A stretch of 62,832 bases of DNA from an uncultured Porphyromonadaceae bacterium. Its GTDB lineage: Bacteria; Bacteroidota; Bacteroidia; Bacteroidales; Muribaculaceae. The position numbers and the translations under genes are program-made. This document shows positions 24,708 through 32,094 of this stretch, in pieces. How positions within the stretch are numbered: position 1 is the stretch's first letter; each line of letters starts with the position of its first letter. The stretch covers positions 1 to 62,832 of the forward strand of contig CAMWID010000002.1 in assembly GCA_947174235.1 (NCBI GenBank), given 5' to 3'. The notes under the pieces are model-generated. The model ran no database searches, was not told the DNA's origin, and was given only the letters and a program-made list of their open reading frames with translations.

Positions 24708-26201
24708 ATGTCGACCACAAACAATTCTATTTCCGCTCCGAGTGAGCTCCTGCGCGACAAGGCGTGGGCGCGCTGGACAGCGCTTGTGCTTCTGGCTTCG
24801 GCGATGTTTTTCGCCTACATTTTTGTTGACGTGCTTTCTCCGTTGCAGGAGTATCTTCAGAGCACAAAAGGTTGGGATCCGTCAGCTTACGGCAGATTCG
24901 CAGGTTCGGAGACCTTTTTGAACGTATTTGTGTTTTTCTTGATATTCGCGGGGATTATTCTCGACAAGATGGGGGTGCGTTTTACAGCGATCCTGTCCGG
25001 AGCGGTGATGGTCTGCGGCGGTTTCATAAATTATTATGCGCTGACAGACTCATTCATGGAAAGCGGTCTCTACGGATTCATGAATGATTTCGTAAATCTT
25101 CCTGACGCGTGGTGGAATATAACGCCGTTCTATGCGGGGATGCCGGCTTCCGCCAAACTTTCTGCCATAGGTTTCATGATTTTCGGATGTGGCTGTGAGA
25201 TGGCAGGCATCACGGTGTCGCGGGGTATTGTCAAATGGTTTGAGGGAAAAGAGATGGCTCTCGCAATGGGTAGCGAGATGGCTCTCGCCCGTCTTGGTGT
25301 GGCAGTTGTGTTTCTCGGTTCGCCCGCTATCGCGTCTTTCCGTGACAATATCAATGTCTCACGTCCCATAGCATTCTCGGTGCTTCTTCTCCTTATCGGG
25401 CTCATCGGTTTTATTGTCTATGCTTTCATGGACAAAAAACTTGAAAAGGAGATGGGTTCCAACGGAGAGGTAAAGGATGATCCTTTCAAGGTTTCCGATT
25501 TGAAATACATCTTTTCGTCAAAAGTGTTTTGGGTCGTGGCGTTGCTTTGCGTGTTGTATTATTCCGCGATCTTCCCGTTCCAGAAATATGCCACAAATAT
25601 GCTTCAGTGTAATCTTGGAATCTCCGCTGAGGCTGCCGGGCGAGTGTTTTTTGTATTCCCGATAGGAGCTGGTATCATTACTCCGATACTTGGAAATTTC
25701 CTTGACCGCAAAGGGAAGGGTGCCACTATGCTCATATGGGGTGCCATACTCATGATTATCTGCCATCTTACATTCGCCTTTATCTTGCCGGCAACTCAGT
25801 CGGCAGTGGTGGCATACAGCGCGATCGTACTTCTGGGCATAAGCTTTTCCCTTGTGCCCGCCTCGCTTTGGCCTTCAGTTCCCAAATTGGTAGACAACCG
25901 TCTTCTGGGATCTGCGTATGCCGTCATATTCTGGATCCAGAACATTGGTCTTTACGCGTTCCCGATGATTATCGGAGCGGTGCTTGTCGCCACAAATCCG
26001 GGTGTGGAGAATGCGATGGATTATAATTATACTGTACCCATGCTTGTGTTCGCGTCTCTTGGTGTTCTCGCATTGATTTTGGGTGTTATCCTCAAAGCCA
26101 TGGATGCCAAGAAGCATTATGGTCTCGAACTGCCGAACAGTCCTTCGAAATCTGTTGAGGAGGCTGAACTTGAGGCAGAAGTGGTGTCCGCAGAGAATTG
26201 A
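24708..26201 (+). CDS. MFS transporter, MFSD1-like
   Basis: A 497-residue protein with about 12 transmembrane helices. The segments DVLSPLQEYLQSTKGWDPSA and LVPASLWPSVPKLVDNRLLG, followed by WIQNIGLYAFPMIIGAVL, resemble the MFSD1 subfamily, whose animal members transport dipeptides out of lysosomes. In bacteria the substrate is unproven; import or export of small peptides or organic anions is possible. A long periplasmic insert between early helices (about 110-140) and a Glu-rich C-terminal tail are visible. It is monocistronic, with a consensus promoter (24570-24601) and the terminator at 26241-26277. Confidence 0.8.
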   Translation: MSTTNNSISAPSELLRDKAWARWTALVLLASAMFFAYIFVDVLSPLQEYLQSTKGWDPSAYGRFAGSETFLNVFVFFLIFAGIILDKMGVRFTAILSGAVMVCGGFINYYALTDSFMESGLYGFMNDFVNLPDAWWNITPFYAGMPASAKLSAIGFMIFGCGCEMAGITVSRGIVKWFEGKEMALAMGSEMALARLGVAVVFLGSPAIASFRDNINVSRPIAFSVLLLLIGLIGFIVYAFMDKKLEKEMGSNGEVKDDPFKVSDLKYIFSSKVFWVVALLCVLYYSAIFPFQKYATNMLQCNLGISAEAAGRVFFVFPIGAGIITPILGNFLDRKGKGATMLIWGAILMIICHLTFAFILPATQSAVVAYSAIVLLGISFSLVPASLWPSVPKLVDNRLLGSAYAVIFWIQNIGLYAFPMIIGAVLVATNPGVENAMDYNYTVPMLVFASLGVLALILGVILKAMDAKKHYGLELPNSPSKSVEEAELEAEVVSAEN

Positions 26202-26240
26202 TCCGGATTATAGCTTAAGCTTTTTAAGAAAGAATGATAG

Positions 26241-26277
26241 AAACGAGTCGTTATGTTTGGAACGACTCGTTTTTTTA
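26241..26277 (+). terminator. Terminator of the MFSD1-like gene
   Basis: AAACGAGTCGTT (26241-26252) pairs with AACGACTCGTTT (26261-26272) around loop ATGTTTGG, followed by T. The loop itself contains the -33 TTTG of the next promoter. Confidence 0.88.
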
Positions 26278-26287
26278 ATTAAATTTG
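26256..26287 (+). promoter_or_regulatory. Consensus promoter in front of a non-coding region
   Basis: TTTG (26256-26259), 20-base spacer, TAAATTTG (26280-26287): a full match. The next gene start is more than 500 bases away and terminators intervene, so the product is probably a small RNA starting near 26294. Confidence 0.75.
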
Positions 26288-26293
26288 CAGCGC

Positions 26294-26543
26294 GAACGCG
26301 TTTTATACGCGTGGGAGATTACATTACCTTGGCAATTCAGTGGCTCTTGGGGTTCTCTGAAAGTAATGGGACGGCTCTTCTCCCTTTGTTTTTTTGATAT
26401 TTCTATGTCCCGTCTGTAGAATCTAAGGTCATATATGTCCGAGCAGGACATATGTGGGTTCCTTATTGATTCCGTATGACGAGGGCTCCGGTATAAATTT
26501 TAGACCGCATTGACCTCTATCATGTCAGTGCGGTCTTTTTTAA
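26294..26543 (+). ncRNA. Candidate small RNA (about 100 or 250 nt)
   Basis: The region lacks a plausible ORF but has a full promoter upstream. It contains a 5' hairpin (26296-26300/26308-26312) and a long rod: GGGAGA (26313-26318) with TCTCCC (26379-26384), CATTAC (26322-26327) with GTAATG (26363-26368), and TTCAG (26336-26340) with CTGAA (26357-26361). A T-rich tract follows at 26385-26395, giving a transcript of about 100 nt if used. Further on are an 8-bp hairpin (26433-26440/26446-26453) and a strong terminator (26503-26542), giving about 250 nt if read through. The rod recalls 6S-like shapes, but no sequence signature of 6S, SRP RNA or tmRNA is seen. Confidence 0.5.
26503..26542 (+). terminator. 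Strong terminator of the candidate small RNA
   Basis: A 12-bp stem (26503-26514 with 26524-26535, one G-U) and six T. No protein gene ends just upstream. Confidence 0.85.
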
Positions 26544-26631
26544 TATATTCAAAAGGTCGTCATTCCTTATACGGATATAGACCTGACACTCTGCCACAAC
26601 TTACGTCGCAAAGATATACGACTTGCTTATT

Positions 26632-26675
26632 GCATCCCGGTCTGAATATTTCTTATTCATGTCGGGATGCTTTTT
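26632..26675 (+). terminator. Second intergenic terminator before the Spi-domain gene
   Basis: GCATCCCG (26632-26639) pairs with CGGGATGC (26663-26670), with an inner TGAATA/TATTCA stem (26643-26648/26654-26659) and then TTTTT. What transcript it ends is unclear. The remaining bases to 26800 hold no recognisable signal. Confidence 0.8.
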
Positions 26676-26815
26676 GATAATTAACCTGAGAATATTACGT
26701 TATAAGATGTGGAGCGGTCGGTTTGTAATTAGGCGGCGTGCAATCTGCAAGAACAACCATCATGGCGTGGTTTCTGGATTAAACGTTGCAGGCTGTTTCA
26801 AGGAGGAAAAGAGAT

Positions 26816-27694
26816 ATGAATATGTGGAGAAAACTGATAATACTTTGCGTTATTTATATATTCAGCTGGAGTAATGAATGCCTGCCTGAAACAGTGACAC
26901 GTAAGGAGGCGTTAAACGTGGCAAAAAAATTCTTTGAGAGCGCAAATAAAAAAAACTTGGCAGAACCAAGGCTGATTTATGACGGAAGAAAGCTTACGAC
27001 AGACAGGCTGTTCTCTCCCTTCTATGTGTATAATCATTCTGATGGAGGATTTGTCATAGTACCCGCTGACAACAAGGCTTTCCCGGTTCTTGCGTATGAT
27101 TTGAAAAACAAGTTCGACCCGGGAAACTTGGATGAAGATGTCAAGAAGAAACTCTCGCAATACGCAAAAGAGATAGAACTAATACGTTATGACCCCCGTA
27201 TCCCGTATGAGGCTGAGGACGCGTGGCGAGACGTCTCCGGATATGTCAAAACTATTGTCGGAGGCGAGGCAAAATACGAAGGCGGCTGTTATATGGTTTC
27301 TGCCACAGAATATTTCAATGATCTCCCGGCGGAAATTTGTTCAGAATACAAGGAGGAGGAACCGGATTATGAATATGTGCCTTTTTCCTTTTATGGACAG
27401 TTTATGGAGGAGACGCGGGCGGCAGACGAGGAACGTTCACGCATTCTTGATAATATTCTTACCCCGGTGTCGCCGGTGCTTAAAAGTCTCGGGGGAGGGC
27501 ATTTTGAAGTGCGTTTGCCGGAACCTGTATCAATGGCAAGAATCTATAACCTTCAGGGAGCGCAGGTGGAGAGACTTGTATTCCGGAATACAGACACTGC
27601 CATCATAAGACTTGACGGTATGCCTAATGGTTTTTATTTCTTGCTGATAAATGGCGAAAGCGGGAAACCATATGGCATGAAATTGTTTAAATGA
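26816..27694 (+). CDS. Spi-domain (C10-protease propeptide/inhibitor) secreted protein
   Basis: A 292-residue exported protein with a hydrophobic N-terminal segment (about 4-18). Residues 26-125 resemble the Spi domain, the propeptide and inhibitor fold of streptopain-type C10 cysteine proteases (EALNVAKKFF, then FSPFYVYNHSDGGFVIVPAD). No C10 protease domain follows. The last about 65 residues (SMARIYNLQGAQVERLVF, then MPNGFYFLLINGESG) resemble the type 9 secretion C-terminal sorting domain. It could be a secreted protease inhibitor or the remnant of a protease precursor. The ATG at 26816 has an unusually strong Shine-Dalgarno (AAGGAGG at about 26800-26806) for this phylum, which decides the start over the ATG-like codon ten residues upstream. 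Confidence 0.7.
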   Translation: MNMWRKLIILCVIYIFSWSNECLPETVTRKEALNVAKKFFESANKKNLAEPRLIYDGRKLTTDRLFSPFYVYNHSDGGFVIVPADNKAFPVLAYDLKNKFDPGNLDEDVKKKLSQYAKEIELIRYDPRIPYEAEDAWRDVSGYVKTIVGGEAKYEGGCYMVSATEYFNDLPAEICSEYKEEEPDYEYVPFSFYGQFMEETRAADEERSRILDNILTPVSPVLKSLGGGHFEVRLPEPVSMARIYNLQGAQVERLVFRNTDTAIIRLDGMPNGFYFLLINGESGKPYGMKLFK

Positions 27695-27738
27695 CGTGTT
27701 GGCAATAAAGCAAAATAATATAAGATAAAAATAATCAA

Positions 27739-28008
27739 ATGGACAGTTCAAAACCTGCCGCGTGGGGCGGCATGATCCTGACTATGGCTGTAGTGGTCAT
27801 ATTGTCGGTGTTTCGGGCGGAATGGTGGTGTTTCATACCTATATTCTTCATGTTTATGGCAGCTTTCTGTGAATTGGCGGTTGTCTACATATCCCGTATC
27901 AGCGTCCCGGCTGCGAATACCCTTCGCCTCTGCGGGATGGTGTTCGGCATCTTGACCATATTGGGCATAATCGCACTCTACGTGTATTGGCAGACGGTCA
28001 TGCCATAG
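27739..28008 (+). CDS. Small membrane protein of unknown function
   Basis: An 89-residue protein with three hydrophobic segments (about 10-24, 30-52, 63-86), consistent with three transmembrane helices. I do not recognise the family. It lies 44 bases after the Spi-domain gene in the same direction and may be co-transcribed. The terminator at 28014-28048 follows directly, which supports it being a real gene. Confidence 0.6.
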   Translation: MDSSKPAAWGGMILTMAVVVILSVFRAEWWCFIPIFFMFMAAFCELAVVYISRISVPAANTLRLCGMVFGILTILGIIALYVYWQTVMP

Positions 28009-28013
28009 GTGAT

Positions 28014-28048
28014 GAAAAAAAGCCGGATGCATTTGCGTCCGGCTTTTC
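28014..28048. terminator. Bidirectional terminator between the small membrane protein gene and mdh
   Basis: A 10-bp stem (28021-28030 with 28035-28044, loop ATTT), with seven A before it and TTTT after. It lies between converging genes. Confidence 0.88.
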
Positions 28049-28065
28049 TGTAAGATGAATATTTA

Positions 28066-28995
28066 TCAGCAGGGGAGTGCTGCGTTGGTCTTGTGGACAG
28101 CCTCCGCACTCTTCTTGAAGAGTGCTTTTTCCTCTTCGTTGAGTTCGATCTCAAGGATTTTCTTGATACCGCCTTTGCCGAGCACGCAGGGCACGCCGAT
28201 GCAGAGGTCTTTCTCTCCGTATTCGCCGTCAAGAAGAGCGGAGCAGGGGATGATTGCATCCTGATCGTGGATCACGGCTTCTACCACCTCGGCTGTAGCA
28301 GCGCCGGGAGCATACCATGCGGAAGTGCCGAGGAGTTTGGTGAGTGTCGCGCCTCCGACCATAGTGTCGGCAGCCACCTTGTCAAGCTCTTCTGCAGAGA
28401 GAAGCTCGGTAACAGGTATGCCGCGGAGAGTTGCGAAACGTTTCATGGGGATCATTGTTGTGTCGCCATGACCGCCGATTACAAAACCTTCCACCTCGTT
28501 GGGGTTGGCGTTGAGGGCTTTGCTAAGATAATATTTGAATCTGCTGCTGTCAAGCGCGCCGCCCATGCCAATGATACGGTTTTTGGGAAGACCTGACACC
28601 TTGTGGATGAGATAAGTCATAGTGTCCATGGGGTTGGAAACGCATACGATTACAGCGTTGGGGCTGTGCGCAAGCACGCTTTCAGTCACCTGCTTAACGA
28701 TGCCGGCGTTAACGCCGATGAGCTCTTCGCGGGTCATTCCTGGCTTGCGGGGAATACCGGAAGTGATGACAACGACATCGCTATCTTTGGTAGCCTCGTA
28801 ATTGTTGGTGACGCCGCTGATGCGGGTGTTCATGTCAAGAAGGTTGGCAGTCTGCATCATATCCATTGCCTTGCCTTCGGATACACCTTCTTTGATATCG
28901 ATCATTACTACTTCATCAGCAATTTCGCGAAGTGCGATGACATTTGCTGCTGTAGCGCCTACGTTGCCGGCGCCTACAACTGTTACTTTAGACAT
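28066..28995 (-). CDS. mdh: Malate dehydrogenase
   Basis: A 309-residue LDH-type malate dehydrogenase that converts malate and oxaloacetate with NAD(H). The Rossmann glycine motif VVGAGNVGATAA (5-16) is followed by Asp 33-34 for NAD selectivity. The mobile loop reads SGIPRKPGMTREEL (about 80-93): the R-x-x-x-x-x-R spacing with Arg instead of Gln marks malate over lactate. The catalytic pair is in VCVSNPMD (about 116-123) and GGHGDTTM (His about 174). In Bacteroidales it feeds the reductive fumarate/succinate branch. It is monocistronic with a promoter at 29087-29117. Confidence 0.95.
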   Translation of the reverse strand: MSKVTVVGAGNVGATAANVIALREIADEVVMIDIKEGVSEGKAMDMMQTANLLDMNTRISGVTNNYEATKDSDVVVITSGIPRKPGMTREELIGVNAGIVKQVTESVLAHSPNAVIVCVSNPMDTMTYLIHKVSGLPKNRIIGMGGALDSSRFKYYLSKALNANPNEVEGFVIGGHGDTTMIPMKRFATLRGIPVTELLSAEELDKVAADTMVGGATLTKLLGTSAWYAPGAATAEVVEAVIHDQDAIIPCSALLDGEYGEKDLCIGVPCVLGKGGIKKILEIELNEEEKALFKKSAEAVHKTNAALPC

Positions 28996-29086
28996 AAGAT
29001 CCTAATATTGAGGTTATATATATTAATGTTAGATACCAGTGGATGCGGAAATCATGTAGCTCATGATCCCTCTTGGAAGTTTATTG

Positions 29087-29117
29087 CAAAATTACGGAAA
29101 TAATTCCATAATTCCAA
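29087..29117 (-). promoter_or_regulatory. Promoter of mdh
   Basis: On the minus strand, -33 TTG (29115-29117), 20-base spacer, -7 TAATTTTG (29087-29094). Leader of about 85 bases. The region 29118-29267 shows nothing else I can support. Confidence 0.7.
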
Positions 29118-29267
29118 CAATAATTATCTGTAAAATTAAAAAAATATTTTAGATGCCGGATTCTAAATGACTGGCTTCTAAATCTGTGCCCGCTTTCAGG
29201 AGAGGTTGTCCAAATTATGTTACTGTGTCCGTTTGTATATCTTTGCATATCAAGGAGCGACGATGTG

Positions 29268-29873
29268 TCATTCTTGCAATTTTCCTTTCCCTTGCCTTAC
29301 TATTTCAGGGGATGTGCCTGTGCAGTCTACGATTGTAGATGGTTCCGTGTCGCCGTCATCTCCCTCCAGCATGAAATCGACTTTATCGTCATATGCTTCC
29401 GCTATGAGTCCGGGATTCCTTGCATAATCTTCATCGTCATATTCGATAGAGGTTGACAATATGGGGTGTCCGAGGCGTCTTACAATGTCACGGCACAGCT
29501 CGTTGTCGGGTATCCGGACCCCTACGGTCTTTCTTCCTTTGAAGGCACGTGGCAGCGAAGACGCCGATTTGAAAAGAAAAGTAAACGGTCCCGGGGTATG
29601 GTCTTTAAGTATACGGAATGCATAATTGTCATAACGGGCATATTCTGAAGCCATTGATATGTCGGAACATATTATTGACAGATTTGTTTTTTCAGGATTT
29701 ATTCCCTTCAGACGGCAAATCCGTTCGATTGCTTTAGGATTCAAGGCATCGCATGCTATTGCATAAAGGGAATCCGTAGGAAGAATCATCGTCTTCCCTC
29801 CATCAAGTTCCCCGCAGATCTCGTCAAGCTGCTTTTCGGATGCTTTGGAATTCCATATTTTTATGATTTTCAT
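29268..29873 (-). CDS. YciO/YrdC/Sua5 family protein
   Basis: A 201-residue protein of the Sua5/YrdC/YciO fold. The KIWNSKASEKQLDEICGELDGGKTMILPTDSLYAI start and the LKGINPEKTNLSII motif (ATP/threonine-binding KxR-SxxN region reads KGINPEKTNLS) resemble YciO more than TsaC/Sua5, which make threonylcarbamoyl-AMP for tRNA t6A. The assignment between YciO and TsaC is therefore open. An upstream ATG 20 codons earlier is less likely; ATG at 29873 begins the conserved N-terminus. It ends a minus-strand run with topB and the small Cys-rich protein. Confidence 0.85.
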   Translation of the reverse strand: MKIIKIWNSKASEKQLDEICGELDGGKTMILPTDSLYAIACDALNPKAIERICRLKGINPEKTNLSIICSDISMASEYARYDNYAFRILKDHTPGPFTFLFKSASSLPRAFKGRKTVGVRIPDNELCRDIVRRLGHPILSTSIEYDDEDYARNPGLIAEAYDDKVDFMLEGDDGDTEPSTIVDCTGTSPEIVRQGKGKLQE

Positions 29874-29883
29874 TGCAGTATAA

Positions 29884-30096
29884 TTATTGATTGTTGTTAT
29901 TAAAATGTCCGGATGGGTTGCTGCAGGAGTCATCTTTTTTTAATGACTTCTTGCCGCAACTCTCTGAAAGGGAACATCCGCAACAGGATTTTGCCCCGTT
30001 TTTCTTCATTTTGACCAGTTTCCAGATTATCCATACTGTCGCCGCCAAAAGAATTATTCCCACCAGGGTGTATTGAATGATAAGATTTGTTGTCAT
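29884..30096 (-). CDS. Small Cys-rich membrane protein, FeoB-associated-like
   Basis: A 70-residue protein with one transmembrane helix (about 6-28), a basic KLVKMKKNG, then a Cys-rich tail (SCCGCSLSESCGKKS, five Cys) and a Lys/Asn-rich end. The layout resembles the FeoB-associated Cys-rich membrane proteins usually encoded beside feoB, but no feoB is near. A longer in-frame extension to 30234 overlaps topB and has no membrane-protein character. It sits 55 bases after topB and 10 before the YciO-like gene, in the same direction. Possible role: binding iron or another metal; unproven. Confidence 0.65.
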   Translation of the reverse strand: MTTNLIIQYTLVGIILLAATVWIIWKLVKMKKNGAKSCCGCSLSESCGKKSLKKDDSCSNPSGHFNNNNQ

Positions 30097-30151
30097 AGGT
30101 ATATTCCCATTGTTAATCGTATGGTTGATAATGAGTATGTCGGAGGCGTTT

Positions 30152-32053
30152 TCACTTTTTCTTTTTCCGGGTTGCCCCTTTTGATTTCGCAGTCCCTTTG
30201 GATTTGCCGTCTTTTGTCTCGACAGGATCTTCACCGCTTCCTGGTCCCGCTTGCTCGGCGATGATCCTACGGTTGGAAGAATCCCTCATGACCGACAAGG
30301 TTATTTCAGAGATCATCTGCTTGATCTGAGAGATAAATTCCTGCGCGCTGAATTCTTCCTTCTCAATCAATCTGAGTTTCCCTTCCCATATGCCCGTCAG
30401 CTTTGCGCTTTTCAGCAATTCCTCTTTGATCAGGGATATAAGTTCTATCGCGGCGGGAGTGGCTCTCAGTGACTTGCGTTCTTTGACGATATAGCCCCGT
30501 TTATATAGGATCTCTATTATAGCCGCCCGGGTTGACGGCCTTCCGATGCCGTTTGCTTTAAGCGCTTCCCTGAGGTCTTCGTCATCTACCGAAGCTCCGG
30601 CAGTTTCCATTGCCTTCAACAGAGTTCCTTCCGTAAAATATTTCGGAGGTTGTGTGGTCTTTTTGACAAGCTTCGGGGTATGCGGACCGGTCTCTCCCTT
30701 GGTAAAGACCGGAAGAATGGCTGACGAATCGTCGTCTTCCTTTTCATTCTCCTCATTTTTCTTTTCACCGGCGTATACGATTTTCCATCCCGGGTCGGTA
30801 ATTAGTTTGCCGGTGGCTTTGAAGTTGATATTGTCAACTTTTGCATTGACCATGGTCTGTTCGAAAGAACAGTCCGGGAAAAATACGGATATGAACCTCA
30901 ATGCGATAAGGTTGAAGACATCTTTTTCAGCTTTGGTTAGATTGTCGGGGAGCGGTTGTCCGGTGGGTATTATGGCATGGTGGTCGGTCACTTTGGAATT
31001 GTCAAAAACTTTTTTGCTTTTTTTCAATTTCTTGCCTCGTAGCGGCACCATAAGCGACTGATAATCTTTTAGCGAATTAAGTATACCGCCACATTTGCCA
31101 TACATGTCGTCGGTCAGGTAAGTGGTGTCTACACGCGGATATGTGGTGACTTTTTTCTCATAAAGGCTTTGTATGGTCCGCAAAGTGTCGTCAGCCCCAA
31201 GGTTGAGTTTTTTGTTGCATTCCACCTGTAGGGAAGTGAGGTCAAAAAGGCGCGGCGGGGCTTCCTTCCCCGCCTTCTTTGTGACATCAGTCACCGTGAG
31301 GGGTAGGTCTTTGATCTTTTCAACAATTGTCGTTCCTTTTTCTTCCTGATCAAAACTTTTCCCGGATGCGGAAAAAAGAGTGTCCCTGTATATTGTCTTG
31401 AGTTCCCAATAATCCTTTGGTATGAAGTTCTCGATTTCCAATTGCCGTGACACCACGAGGGCGAGAGTGGGAGTCTGCACCCTGCCTATTGACAGCACTT
31501 GTCCCCGAATGCCATATTTTAGGGAATAAAGTCTTGTGGCATTCAAGCCGAGCACCCAGTCGCCTATAGCCCTGCAGAGCCCGGCAAGATAAAGGGGTTC
31601 AAGATCTTTTTCCGGTCGTAAGTTTTCAAAACCTTCCCGAATGGCTTCATCCGTGAGAGAGCTGATCCATAGCCTTTTCACCGGTTTTTTGCATCCGGCT
31701 TTCTGCATCACCCATCTTTGAATGAGTTCTCCCTCCTGCCCGGCATCGCCGCAGTTTACTATTTCATCGCATTGTTCGATAAGATTTTTGATAGTTTCAA
31801 ACTGACGCCTGTATGAATCGCTGGGGATAAGTTTTATACCAAACCGTGGCGGGATCATGGGCAGGGATGACAGAGACCACCGTTTCCATTCGTTGCAATA
31901 GTCGGCAGGCTCCTTCAGGCAGCAAAGATGTCCGAATGTCCAGCTCACGCAATATCCATTGCCTTCAAAATATCCGTCGCGTCTTGTAGTCGCTCCCAAT
32001 ATTTTGGCGATATCGCTTCCCACACTCGGTTTCTCAGTGATGCAAAGTATCAT
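30152..32053 (-). CDS. topB: DNA topoisomerase III (type IA)
   Basis: A 633-residue type IA topoisomerase that passes single DNA strands and resolves recombination and replication intermediates. The toprim domain starts ITEKPS (E7) with the acidic motif DAGQEGEL (103-110). The catalytic Tyr305 lies in TTYPRVDTTYL; the usual YPRTDS reads YPRVDT. Other core motifs include SIGRVQTPTLALVV (188-201) and NGIGRPSTRAAIIEIL. The C-terminus is a short Lys-rich tail (TAKSKGATRKKKK) with no zinc fingers, as in TopB rather than TopA. The neighbouring mazG lies 41 bases upstream in the same direction. Confidence 0.95.
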   Translation of the reverse strand: MILCITEKPSVGSDIAKILGATTRRDGYFEGNGYCVSWTFGHLCCLKEPADYCNEWKRWSLSSLPMIPPRFGIKLIPSDSYRRQFETIKNLIEQCDEIVNCGDAGQEGELIQRWVMQKAGCKKPVKRLWISSLTDEAIREGFENLRPEKDLEPLYLAGLCRAIGDWVLGLNATRLYSLKYGIRGQVLSIGRVQTPTLALVVSRQLEIENFIPKDYWELKTIYRDTLFSASGKSFDQEEKGTTIVEKIKDLPLTVTDVTKKAGKEAPPRLFDLTSLQVECNKKLNLGADDTLRTIQSLYEKKVTTYPRVDTTYLTDDMYGKCGGILNSLKDYQSLMVPLRGKKLKKSKKVFDNSKVTDHHAIIPTGQPLPDNLTKAEKDVFNLIALRFISVFFPDCSFEQTMVNAKVDNINFKATGKLITDPGWKIVYAGEKKNEENEKEDDDSSAILPVFTKGETGPHTPKLVKKTTQPPKYFTEGTLLKAMETAGASVDDEDLREALKANGIGRPSTRAAIIEILYKRGYIVKERKSLRATPAAIELISLIKEELLKSAKLTGIWEGKLRLIEKEEFSAQEFISQIKQMISEITLSVMRDSSNRRIIAEQAGPGSGEDPVETKDGKSKGTAKSKGATRKKKK

Positions 32054-32094
32054 GTCGTATTGTCGGAATATTTTATTTCTGCGAGATAAATTTT

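Noticed and set aside
29206..29427. Plus-strand ORF with TATCTTTG upstream and AAGGAG before an ATG at about 29263
   Set aside because: It runs antisense to the 3' end of the YciO-like gene, has no -33 at the right distance, and its product looks like chance sequence.
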